This document shows positions 1 through 7,860 of a stretch of 64,000 nucleotides of DNA, in pieces. Location of the stretch: the NCBI GenBank assembly GCA_963741305.1, contig CAVUHL010000003.1, positions 5,394,001 through 5,458,000 of the forward strand, given 5' to 3'. A program made the position numbers and the translations under genes. Position 1 is the first letter of the stretch, and each line of letters starts with the position of its first letter. The notes below the pieces were generated by a model. The model was not told the origin of the DNA and did not search any database. It saw only the letters and a program-made list of their open reading frames with translations. This DNA is from DATMER01 sp963741305 (GTDB lineage: Bacteria; Acidobacteriota; Thermoanaerobaculia; Multivoradales; UBA5704).

Positions 1-467
1 GCCTCGGCCATCTGGGCGCCCGCCTGGACCGCGGTCCGGTAGTCGGTCCCCAGCCAGAGGGGCCATTCGATCCCGACCCCCCGCAGCAGCTCCTGGAAGT
101 AGCCGGACCAGGAGATGGCCACGGCCACGTTGCCCACGGCGTACTCGATGATGAGGTCCCAGCCGATGATCCAGCCGACGAGCTCGCCGAGGGTGGCGTA
201 GGAGTAGGTGTAGGCCGATCCGGAGACCGGCACCATCGAGGCCAGCTCCGCGTAACAGAGGGCCGCGAAGCCGCAGGTGATGGCGGTGATGATGAAGGAG
301 ACGATCAGCGCCGGGCCCGCTCCCGGGTGGTCGGCGCCGCCCGCCGCGGCCGTGCCGACGGTCGAGAAGATGCCGGCGCCGATGATCGCGCCGATGCCGA
401 GCAGGGTGAGCTGGACCGGGCCCAGCGACCGCCGCAGGGAGTGCTCGGACGCCTCGGCGGACGCCAT
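1..467 (-). CDS. APC-family amino acid permease, C-terminus cut by window edge
   Basis: The reading frame starts at an ATG at 467 on the minus strand and runs off the left edge. About 155 N-terminal residues are visible. They start with a short polar stretch, then LGIGAIIGAGIF, the typical first membrane segment of amino acid-polyamine-organocation permeases. Two more hydrophobic segments follow, with a PVSGSAYTYSY motif that is also characteristic of the family. It should act in the inner membrane as an amino acid/proton symporter or exchanger. The substrate cannot be read from this fragment. It is divergent from the symporter gene that begins at 673. Confidence 0.8.
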   Translation of the reverse strand, partial: MASAEASEHSLRRSLGPVQLTLLGIGAIIGAGIFSTVGTAAAGGADHPGAGPALIVSFIITAITCGFAALCYAELASMVPVSGSAYTYSYATLGELVGWIIGWDLIIEYAVGNVAVAISWSGYFQELLRGVGIEWPLWLGTDYRTAVQAGAQMAE

Positions 468-672
468 GATCGCATTGAGCGATTTGGTCCTGAAAAGTCC
501 TCGGAGCAGGATGGGCCTCCTCTCTCTATCGCAGAGCCGGGCCGGCTCGGTCAGGGGTGCGGCGGGAGTCTGACACGGGAGGGAGTTGGGGCGCAATCTC
601 GGCAGAAAGACGGGGCGGGAAAACCGGCGGTTTGGCGATTGGCGGGTTTTCCTCTAGGATCTCCCCCTTCGC

Positions 673-1983
673 ATGGCGAAACGACGCCTACCCCTCCACA
701 CGCGGATCCTGATCGGCGGCCTGTTCGGAGCCGTGGCGGGGGTCGTTGCGCACCTGCTCTTCGCAACCGAGACAGGCCTCGCCCCCGGGCTCGAGCGGTT
801 CGTCAACATCGTCTCCGGCCCCATCGGGCAGATCTTCCTGCGCCTGCTCTTCATGCTGGTCGTGCCGCTGATCTTCTCCGCGCTCGTCCTGGGCGTGGCG
901 GACATGGGCGACCCCCGCCGGCTGGGACGCGTAGGCCTGAAGACCCTTCTCTACACCGTCGTCATCTCCGCCATCGCGGTGCTGATCGGCGTCACCCTGG
1001 TGAACGTGCTGCAGCCCGGAGCCGGCATCTCGCCGGAGCTCAAGGCCCGCCTCACCATGGGCGCGGCCGAACGCGCCGCAACCGTGACCTCGGCAACCGC
1101 CCCCAAGACCGGGATGGACCTGCTGATCCAGATCGTCCCCAGCAACCCGGTCAAGTCCGCGGCCGACGGGGACATGCTCGGGGTGATGTTCTTCTCCCTG
1201 CTGTTCGGGATCGGCCTCGCCATCACCCGGACCGAGGCCACCGCCCGGCTCCAGGAAGCGATCCAGGGTATCTACGACGTCACCATGTGGCTGATCGGGT
1301 GGGTCATCTCCCTCGCCCCGATCGGGGTCGCGGCGCTGCTCTTCACCCTGACGGCCCAGCTCGGCTACGAAATCCTGCAGCAGCTCGCGCTCTATGTCGC
1401 CGTGGTGGTGCTCGCCTTGCTCATCCACCAGTTCGTGGTCTACTCGCTCGCCGTCAAGCTGCTGGGCGGCATGAGCCCGATCTTCTTTTTCCGTAGCATC
1501 GAGGCGGCGATGATCACCGCCTTCTCGACCGCGTCGAGCAACGCGACCCTCCCGACCGCCCTCAAGGTGGCCGAGGAGAACCTCAAGCTCCCGTCCTCGG
1601 TGAGCCGCTTCGTCCTGACGATCGGCTCGACCATGAATCAGAACGGGACGGCGTTGTTCGAGGGAGTGACGGTGTTGTTTCTGGCTCAGTTCTACGGCGT
1701 GTCCCTGTCGATCGGGGAGCAGATCACGGTGGTGCTGATCTGCATCCTGGGAGGCATCGGCTCGGCCGGCATCCCCTCCGGGTCGATCCCGGTGGTGGCA
1801 CTCATTCTCGGCCTGGTCGGGATTCCAGTGGAAGGAATCGGCCTTATCCTCGGGGTGGACCGGTTCCTGGACATGTGCCGGACCACGCTGAATGTGACAG
1901 GGGACCTGGCCGCCGCTGTCGTCGTGTCGCGGGGAGAGGGGACGGCTTTGCCGGAATCCGCGTCTCCAACCACCGCGGCCTGA
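673..1983 (+). CDS. Dicarboxylate/amino acid:cation symporter (DAACS, GltP/DctA-like)
   Basis: This 436-residue inner-membrane protein has the length and hydrophobic pattern of the sodium/proton-coupled glutamate and C4-dicarboxylate carriers. Family marks include the serine-rich stretch AFSTASSNATLP (near residue 280), the MNQNGTALFEG motif (near 320) and SAGIPSG (near 360). These form the re-entrant hairpins and the substrate/cation site in this family. Aspartate, glutamate or C4-dicarboxylates are all possible substrates. It stands alone, about 200 bp from the divergent permease and 156 bp upstream of the TPR lipoprotein. Confidence 0.88.
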   Translation: MAKRRLPLHTRILIGGLFGAVAGVVAHLLFATETGLAPGLERFVNIVSGPIGQIFLRLLFMLVVPLIFSALVLGVADMGDPRRLGRVGLKTLLYTVVISAIAVLIGVTLVNVLQPGAGISPELKARLTMGAAERAATVTSATAPKTGMDLLIQIVPSNPVKSAADGDMLGVMFFSLLFGIGLAITRTEATARLQEAIQGIYDVTMWLIGWVISLAPIGVAALLFTLTAQLGYEILQQLALYVAVVVLALLIHQFVVYSLAVKLLGGMSPIFFFRSIEAAMITAFSTASSNATLPTALKVAEENLKLPSSVSRFVLTIGSTMNQNGTALFEGVTVLFLAQFYGVSLSIGEQITVVLICILGGIGSAGIPSGSIPVVALILGLVGIPVEGIGLILGVDRFLDMCRTTLNVTGDLAAAVVVSRGEGTALPESASPTTAA

Positions 1984-2139
1984 GTAATAGAGCAAGGGAG
2001 CATCCGGTTTCCCGGAGCCTCCGGCATGGTTCCTGCTTCTCCGTGAAGGTGGGACCCCCGGGGACTAGCGAGAGTTTCGAGTCGCCGCCGGGAACCAAAT
2101 TGAAGGTGCCCCCATCTAATGTGGCGGAGAGGTGAATCG

Positions 2140-2988
2140 ATGAAAAGACCCATTCCCGTTCTTCTCGCCCTTCTGCTGTTCACCCCGTTCCTGGGCGGCT
2201 GCAGCAAGGTCCGGGCCCGTGTCGAGATGAAGAAGGGCAACGAGAGGTATCTCAACGAGAACTACCGTGAGGCGCTCGCCCAGTACCAGAAAGGTCTGGA
2301 TATGGACCCGAGCGCGACCTTCGTCTGGCGGTCGGTGGGCCTGAGCGCCCTCGCCCTCTACAAGCCGGGCGACAACAGCAAGGCCAACCGCGAGATGGGC
2401 GATCTGGCCGTCCACGCCTTTGAGAGCTATCTCGAGGACTACCCGGACGACGAGAAGGTCCGCGACTACCTGATCTCTACCTACGTCAACTCGAAGAAGT
2501 ACGACCAGGCGCTGGCCTACCTGGAGAAGCAGGCCCAGGCGGACCCGGGCAACGCCAACATCCAGGCTTCCCGCATCCGCCTGCTGATCGAGGCCGGCCG
2601 CGTTCCCGAGGCCAGGCAGCTGGCCAACCAGCTCCCCCCCAACCAGGCCAAGGCCGAGGCTCTCTACACCCTCGGCGTGGGCGAATGGGACGCCGCCTTC
2701 CACGGCAAGAACATGACGGTGCCGGCGGAGCAGCGCGAGCAGCGCATCGACCAGGCCCTGACGGGCATGGAAGAGGCGCTCAGGATCAAGCCCGACTACT
2801 TCGAGGCCATGGTCTATTACAATCTCCTCTACCGTGAAAAGGCCAAGCTGCAGACCGACGAGGCCAAGAAGCTGGAGTACACCGCCAAGGCCAACGAGTG
2901 GGTCGACAAGGCGAAGGCTTTGCGCAAGAAGATGCAGGAAGAAGAAAAAAAGAAGCAGGCCGAGCAGGCCAAAACGACTGAAAGCTAG
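2140..2988 (+). CDS. TPR-repeat outer-membrane-type lipoprotein
   Basis: An upstream ATG at 2119 is in frame, but the ATG at 2140 gives a proper lipoprotein signal peptide: MKRP, a hydrophobic stretch, then the lipobox LGGC with the acylated cysteine near residue 21. The mature part is alpha-helical with repeated TPR-like units (for example NENYREALAQYQKGLDMDP). It ends in a charged Lys/Glu-rich tail. It lies 8 bp upstream of the TonB gene and is probably co-transcribed with TonB-ExbB-ExbD. A periplasmic scaffold role in that energising complex is inferred from context only. Confidence 0.75.
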   Translation: MKRPIPVLLALLLFTPFLGGCSKVRARVEMKKGNERYLNENYREALAQYQKGLDMDPSATFVWRSVGLSALALYKPGDNSKANREMGDLAVHAFESYLEDYPDDEKVRDYLISTYVNSKKYDQALAYLEKQAQADPGNANIQASRIRLLIEAGRVPEARQLANQLPPNQAKAEALYTLGVGEWDAAFHGKNMTVPAEQREQRIDQALTGMEEALRIKPDYFEAMVYYNLLYREKAKLQTDEAKKLEYTAKANEWVDKAKALRKKMQEEEKKKQAEQAKTTES

Positions 2989-2996
2989 GTGGAACC

Positions 2997-3791
2997 ATGT
3001 TTGAAGACTCTTTGATTGAGCTGGACGCGAAAAGGAAGAAGAAGGCCGGCCTGGTCCGCTTCATCGTCCTGCCGGTCGCCGTCCTGATCCACCTGGCGGC
3101 GGGAGGAGCGTTCCTCTTTGCCAACTACTGGCAGGTGGAGCCGGTGCCGGAGCCGCCGATCAACGTCATCTTCTTCAGCGCGGCAGCGCCTCCTCCTCCG
3201 CCGCCGCCGCCGCCTCCCCCGCCGCCGCCGGCCGCGAAGCCGCAGCAGCAGGTGGAGGTCCCGAAGGAGATCCCCGTCGTCCGCCCCACGGAGCCGGTGC
3301 AGCCGGTCGAAGTGCCTGAAAACATTCCCCAGCCGGGTCCGGCTGAGGATGTCGGCGTGGAGGGCGGTGTCGAGGGCGGCGTCGAGGGCGGCGTGGCCGG
3401 GGGTGTCGTGGGCGGCGTCGTGGGTGGCGTCGTCGGCGGTGTCCCGGGTGGTGTGGTCGGTGGAGTCGTCGGCGGTGTCGAGGGCGGCGTCGTCAACGAC
3501 GAGCCGCTGCGGGTGGGCGGCGCGGTGTCGCGGCCCGAGAAGGTCTCCGGCTCTCCGCCGGTCTACACCGAGCTGGCGCGCAAGGCCCGGGTCACGGGCG
3601 TGGTGATCGTCGAGGCGATCATCGACGAGCGTGGCAACGTGGTCAACGCGCGTGTCCTCAAGGGGCTGCCCATGGGTCTGGACAAGGCCGCGCTGGACGC
3701 CGTCGAGAGGTGGAAGTTCAAGCCGGCCACGCTGCAGGGCAAGCCGGTCAAGGTCTATTACACCCTAACCGTCAACTTCACTATGCAGTAG
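2997..3791 (+). CDS. tonB: TonB-family energy transducer with Gly-Gly-Val repeat linker
   Basis: This 264-residue protein has the TonB layout: a cytoplasmic N-terminus, one membrane helix (about residues 20-42), a long periplasmic linker, and a C-terminal TonB domain (about 180-264) that ends KVYYTLTVNFTMQ. The linker begins with a run of some 14 prolines. A segment of about 48 residues built from the four-residue repeat GGV plus E, V, A or P follows (about residues 118-166). It sits directly upstream of ExbB and two ExbD genes, so it should couple the proton gradient to TonB-dependent outer-membrane receptors. No receptor gene is in the window. Confidence 0.9.
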   Translation: MFEDSLIELDAKRKKKAGLVRFIVLPVAVLIHLAAGGAFLFANYWQVEPVPEPPINVIFFSAAAPPPPPPPPPPPPPPAAKPQQQVEVPKEIPVVRPTEPVQPVEVPENIPQPGPAEDVGVEGGVEGGVEGGVAGGVVGGVVGGVVGGVPGGVVGGVVGGVEGGVVNDEPLRVGGAVSRPEKVSGSPPVYTELARKARVTGVVIVEAIIDERGNVVNARVLKGLPMGLDKAALDAVERWKFKPATLQGKPVKVYYTLTVNFTMQ

Positions 3792-3825
3792 GCGCTGCGG
3801 CGCTGGCACAAAGGAGAGGAAAGAT

Positions 3826-4506
3826 ATGGATTTCAGTCCCGTAGCACTCTGGGAAGAGATGACGATCATCGCCAAGGGCGTGATCATCATTCTGGCGATC
3901 CTGTCGGTCTGGTCGCTCTACATTTCCGTGGAACGGGTCCTGGTCTTCCGCAAGGCGCAGAAGCAGTCTCTCGCCTTCGCCAAGCTGGCCACCGAGCACC
4001 TGAAGCACGACCGGCCGCAGGCGGTGATCGACGCTGCCAACAAGTACCCCGGCAGCCACCTGGCCCGGGTGGTCAGCGCAGGCCTGCAATCGTTCCAGTT
4101 CGAGCACGGCACCAGCCCGCTCTCGGAGCTCGAGATCGTCGAGGCTGCCAGCCGCGCGGTTGAGCGCTCCATCCTGCTCACCGTGTCCGACTTCAAGAAG
4201 GGCATCGGCAGCTTGGCGACGATCGCCACGACCGCCCCCTTCATCGGTCTGTTCGGCACCGTGATCGGCATCATCAACGCGTTCCGCGGCATGGCCCTCA
4301 CCGGCTCGGGCGGCATCGGCGCGGTTTCCGCCGGTATCGCCGAAGCGCTCGTCGCCACGGCCCTCGGACTCTTCGTCGCCATCCCGGCCGCCTGGATGTT
4401 CAACTACTTCACCAACCGGATCGAGCGTCTCCAGATCGAGATGTCGAACTCGTCCTCGGAGCTGATCGACTTCTTCATGAAGAAGCAGAAGCAACATGCT
4501 GCTTAA
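3826..4506 (+). CDS. exbB: ExbB/TolQ-type proton channel subunit
   Basis: This 226-residue protein has the MotA/TolQ/ExbB layout: one N-terminal membrane helix, a long cytoplasmic loop, then two helices. Around residues 130-195 it carries the family core (APFIGLFGTVIGIINAFRGM and EALVATALGLFVAIPAAWMF). It forms the pentameric inner-membrane channel that, with ExbD, energises TonB. A ribosome-binding site (AAAGGAGAGGAAAG) precedes the ATG. Its 3' end overlaps the next gene by 11 bp, which suggests coupled translation. Confidence 0.93.
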   Translation: MDFSPVALWEEMTIIAKGVIIILAILSVWSLYISVERVLVFRKAQKQSLAFAKLATEHLKHDRPQAVIDAANKYPGSHLARVVSAGLQSFQFEHGTSPLSELEIVEAASRAVERSILLTVSDFKKGIGSLATIATTAPFIGLFGTVIGIINAFRGMALTGSGGIGAVSAGIAEALVATALGLFVAIPAAWMFNYFTNRIERLQIEMSNSSSELIDFFMKKQKQHAA

Positions 4507-4927
4507 ACTGGGCCGCAAGCACACGATGCAGGCTCCGGAGGTCCGGAGCGACATCAACGTCACACCGCTGGTGGACGTCTGCCTCGTCCTCCTGATCATC
4601 TTCATGGTGGTCACGCCCATGCTCCAGAAGGGCGTGGACGTGGTTCTGCCCCAGACAGGCGACCCCGAATCGATGCCTGACAACGAGAAGCAGCTCGAGG
4701 TCTCGGTCAAGGCGGACGGCAGCGTCTTCATCGGCCAGAACTGGGTCCCGGAGGACAACCTCCCGGGCATGCTGAAGGAAATCAACTCCAACAACCCTGA
4801 CCGCGAGGTCGTGGTCAAGGGAGACAAGCGTCTGAAGTACAAGGAGGTCCGCAGGGTCATGCGGCTCCTCAACGAGGCCGGCTTCGGCCGGGTCGGCCTG
4901 ATCACCGAGAGAGAAGGCGAGGCCTGA
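4496..4927 (+). CDS. exbD: ExbD/TolR-family biopolymer transport protein, first copy
   Basis: This 143-residue protein has one membrane helix near the N-terminus. The motif SDINVTPLVDVCLVLLIIFM contains the aspartate (in LVDV) that carries protons in ExbD/TolR. The rest is a periplasmic domain ending near VGLITERE. It overlaps exbB by 11 bp and is followed 25 bp later by a second exbD. Two ExbD paralogues in one operon are common in several diderm phyla. The second may fine-tune or replace the first in the channel complex (inference). Confidence 0.92.
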   Translation: MLLKLGRKHTMQAPEVRSDINVTPLVDVCLVLLIIFMVVTPMLQKGVDVVLPQTGDPESMPDNEKQLEVSVKADGSVFIGQNWVPEDNLPGMLKEINSNNPDREVVVKGDKRLKYKEVRRVMRLLNEAGFGRVGLITEREGEA

Positions 4928-4952
4928 GGGCCCGACGCCGGAGGTACCGCAC

Positions 4953-5420
4953 ATGGCGATGAACGTCGGAGGAAGCGGTGGGCCGAAGAGCGACATCAAC
5001 ATCACGCCGCTCGTGGACGTGGTGCTCGTGCTGCTGATCATCTTCATGATCATCACGCCCGTCGTGCAGGTAGGGTACTCGGTCCAGGTCCCGCCCAAGG
5101 TGGAGACCTCTGCGCCCGTGCCCCAGGATTCCAACCAGGTGATCGTCCGTCTCGACGCGGAAGGGCGGCCCTGGATCAACAAGCAGATGATTTCCATGAG
5201 CGATTTCCCGGCAAAGCTCCGCGAGGTGCTCACCGGCCGCTCGTCCAAGGTGATCTTCTTCGCCGCGGACGGCGAGCTCGAGTACGACCGGGTGGCCGCT
5301 TTCATGGATGTCTGTCGCCAGAACGGTGCCCAGAACCTGGGTATCGTGTTCGAGGACATGAGGGGGGGCGGCGGCGCCGCCGCGGGCCTGGGTGGCGGAG
5401 CCTCGGGTACGGACCAGTAA
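4953..5420 (+). CDS. exbD: ExbD/TolR-family biopolymer transport protein, second copy
   Basis: This 155-residue paralogue of the preceding gene has the same membrane motif (SDINITPLVDVVLVLLIIFM), including the proton-carrying aspartate. The periplasmic part keeps the ExbD pattern (VIFFAADGELEYDRVAAFMDV). It ends with a Gly/Ala-rich tail of about 20 residues that the first copy lacks. It is the last gene of the lipoprotein-TonB-ExbB-ExbD-ExbD operon and is followed by a strong terminator. Confidence 0.92.
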   Translation: MAMNVGGSGGPKSDINITPLVDVVLVLLIIFMIITPVVQVGYSVQVPPKVETSAPVPQDSNQVIVRLDAEGRPWINKQMISMSDFPAKLREVLTGRSSKVIFFAADGELEYDRVAAFMDVCRQNGAQNLGIVFEDMRGGGGAAAGLGGGASGTDQ

Positions 5421-5448
5421 GAGGGAACCGTTCAGCGAGGAATTGTAG

Positions 5449-5477
5449 GGGCGGCCCTTGTGGCCGCCCTTTTGTTT
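5449..5477 (+). terminator. Intrinsic terminator of the TonB/ExbBD operon
   Basis: A perfect 8-bp stem (GGGCGGCC / GGCCGCCC) with a 5-nt loop is followed directly by TTTTGTTT. It lies 28 bp after the second exbD stop codon and just before the convergent gene that ends at 5500. Confidence 0.8.
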
Positions 5478-5499
5478 GATCCCGTCCCCCCTCTCTCCG

Positions 5500-5961
5500 T
5501 CAGCGAAAGCCGTTGCGGATGCGGCCGAGGAGCATGTTCAGCGGGTTGCCCCGGGAGAGGAACGCGATCACCGGCTCCTGCCGGATGCCGAGCTCGCGGT
5601 AGAGGGCCAGCAGCTCAACGTTCTGAGCATCGACCTTGAGGCCGCCGCGGACCGCGCGGACCGCCCCGGGCCGGTCCTTGGCCAGCAGATAGGTACGCGC
5701 CAGGTTCAGATAGTTGTCGGACTCGTAGAACTCCACCTTGATGGAGTGCTCGCACATCTTCAGCCCTTCCTCGATCTTCCCCTGGCAGCGGGCGATCCCA
5801 TACCCCAGGTAGGAGTAGAAGAGGCCAGGGAGGGCCGCGCCGGGCTCTCCCGACTCCGCCAGCTGGCCCAGGTACACGAGCCCCTCGTTCCAGTTCCCCT
5901 CCCGGCACAGGGCAAGAGCCCTGCTCAGCGTATAGGAGATCTCTCGGCGCACAGCCTTCAT
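5500..5961 (-). CDS. Small TPR-like protein of unknown function
   Basis: A 153-residue soluble protein is predicted from the ATG at 5961. A longer in-frame start at 6027 is possible but lacks homologous-looking sequence. It reads as about three helical hairpins of TPR type (LALCREGNWNEGLVYLGQL, YESDNYLNLARTYLLAKDR). A proline-free helical region and a basic tail (GRIRNGFR) follow. No catalytic motif is visible. It is divergent from the TPR/cNMP-domain gene at 6067 and convergent with the ExbD operon. Confidence 0.65.
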   Translation of the reverse strand: MKAVRREISYTLSRALALCREGNWNEGLVYLGQLAESGEPGAALPGLFYSYLGYGIARCQGKIEEGLKMCEHSIKVEFYESDNYLNLARTYLLAKDRPGAVRAVRGGLKVDAQNVELLALYRELGIRQEPVIAFLSRGNPLNMLLGRIRNGFR

Positions 5962-6066
5962 CTCGTTTGCCTCCGGACTAATATTACGGAATCTACATAA
6001 GAAGATGTCTTGAGGCAAGTCCCGCATGGGGTGCTATACTCGCCGCTTGCCTTGAAGGAAAGCAGC

Positions 6067-7848
6067 ATGAGCGATCCTCATCTCGCCGCGCAGGACGTTC
6101 AGGAGCTGATCCGGCTTGCCGGACGGTTTCAGGAACGCGGGCAGCACGAACAGGCGTCGGACCTGTTGCTGCTGGCGTTGCGCCTCGATCCCAGTAACCT
6201 CAGCGTCAAGCTGGCCCTGGCCGAGGCCCGGACCCGGCAGCGCGAGCCCGGGTCACCCGGCTCGCGCAGCGTGCGTGACCGCCTCCGCGAAGGGTTCCGG
6301 CGCAACGCCATCGACGCCGCCCATTTCGTGGGGCTGGCCCACCTCTACTCCGAGAAGGGGGAGACCGCCCGGGCCGTCGAGTGCCTGGAGGTCGCCAAGG
6401 CCAAGGGGCTGGCGAACCCGTCCAGCTACAAGCTCCATGGGCGGTTGCTGTTCCGGCGCAAGGACTTCGACGGCGCCGTGGACGAGTTCGGCCAGGCCCT
6501 GCGGTTCAACCCGTTCGACCGCGAGACCGCCGAGAGCCTGGGCCGGGCCGAGTACGAGCGCAAGCAGTATGAAGCCGCCCTGCGGGCCACGGTGCATGCC
6601 TTCCTGCTCCTGAACGAGGGGGACGAGGAGGGAGTGCGCCGGCTGCGGCGGCGGATCCAGACCCTGAAGCAGATCCTCGGCTGGGGCAACCGCGAGCTCT
6701 CCCAGGTGTTCAAGGAGCGCCAGGAGCAGATCCACACCGCCTTCGACCGCCTGGAGTGGCACCGTGACCGCTTCATGGAGGAGTCCGGCCTGCAGGCCAC
6801 GGTCTTCCCCAACGCGCCGACTCCCGCGCGGCGGGAGCGCGGCGGCGGCCAGCTCGAGCTCGCGGGGCGGCTGCGGCGGATGAAGCCCTGGGCCCATTTC
6901 TCCGACGAGCAGATCTTCCGGCTCACCCAGGTCGCCGAGGAGGAGATCCACGAGGCCGGCAGCCTGATCTTCGCCCACCGCGGCTCGGGGCGCGACTTCT
7001 TCGTCCTGGAAGAGGGGGAGGTCTCGGTCCAGCGCACGACCACGTACGGCACGTTCGTGCTCGGCGCGATCGAGCCCGGTAATGTTTTCGGCGAGGGGAG
7101 CTTCGTGAGCGGCCACGAGCGCAGCTCCGACGTGGTCGCGGCCCGTCCCAGCCATCTCCTGCGGATCGACGCCCAGGCCCTCGACGGCCTGATCGAGGCC
7201 AATCCGGACATGGGCGTGCAACTCTACTGGAGCCTCTGGCACAGCCTGGCGCGCAAGCTGCGCTCCACGAACGAGCAGCTCAAGACCTTTTTCTCGACCG
7301 AGGCCTCGCCGGAGAGCTTCCTGCAGCTGCGCAAGCAGGCCTTGGGCAAGGCGGCGGCGGTCACGATCCAGGAGGACGACAAGATCCGCCTTTTCCGCGA
7401 GCAGGGGATCTCGCGCAAGGAGCTGATCACCCTGGCGGCCTTCTCCCGGGAGCACCGCTTCGCCGCGGGCGCGTCGCTCTTCCAGGAGGGGGACGAAGGG
7501 TCGGAGATGTACGTGATCCTCGAAGGCCGGGTGATCATCAGCAAGTTCATCCCCGGAGCCGGGGAAGAGGCGCTGGCGGTCCTGGAGCGGGGGGACTTCT
7601 TCGGCGAGATGTCGCTGATCGACGGCGAGCCGCGCTCGGCGGACGCCCGCGCCTATGGCGGACAGCTCACGGTGCTCGCCCTGGACCAGGATACCGTGCG
7701 CGAAGTCCTGGCCATGGACCCCCACGCCGCCCTGGAGTTCCTCCAGCTCCTCTGCCGCCTGATCGCCAACCGCCTGCGCGAAATCGACGAGAAGGTCATC
7801 GGCTGGCGGATCATGTCAGGCGAGAGGAACGAGAGCGTCTCGGCGTAG
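6067..7848 (+). CDS. TPR protein with two cyclic-nucleotide-binding domains
   Basis: The ATG at 6067 is chosen because GAAGGAAAGC lies just upstream. The 593-residue product has N-terminal TPR-like helices (about residues 10-190), a charged helical linker, then two CRP/cNMP-binding folds. The first carries FGEGSFVSGHERSSD. The second carries FGEMSLIDGEPRSADARA, close to the canonical phosphate-binding cassette with its arginine. No DNA-binding helix-turn-helix or enzyme domain follows. It therefore looks like a cytosolic nucleotide-responsive scaffold rather than a transcription factor. Which nucleotide it binds is unknown. Confidence 0.82.
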   Translation: MSDPHLAAQDVQELIRLAGRFQERGQHEQASDLLLLALRLDPSNLSVKLALAEARTRQREPGSPGSRSVRDRLREGFRRNAIDAAHFVGLAHLYSEKGETARAVECLEVAKAKGLANPSSYKLHGRLLFRRKDFDGAVDEFGQALRFNPFDRETAESLGRAEYERKQYEAALRATVHAFLLLNEGDEEGVRRLRRRIQTLKQILGWGNRELSQVFKERQEQIHTAFDRLEWHRDRFMEESGLQATVFPNAPTPARRERGGGQLELAGRLRRMKPWAHFSDEQIFRLTQVAEEEIHEAGSLIFAHRGSGRDFFVLEEGEVSVQRTTTYGTFVLGAIEPGNVFGEGSFVSGHERSSDVVAARPSHLLRIDAQALDGLIEANPDMGVQLYWSLWHSLARKLRSTNEQLKTFFSTEASPESFLQLRKQALGKAAAVTIQEDDKIRLFREQGISRKELITLAAFSREHRFAAGASLFQEGDEGSEMYVILEGRVIISKFIPGAGEEALAVLERGDFFGEMSLIDGEPRSADARAYGGQLTVLALDQDTVREVLAMDPHAALEFLQLLCRLIANRLREIDEKVIGWRIMSGERNESVSA

Positions 7849-7860
7849 CCTGCCCATATT

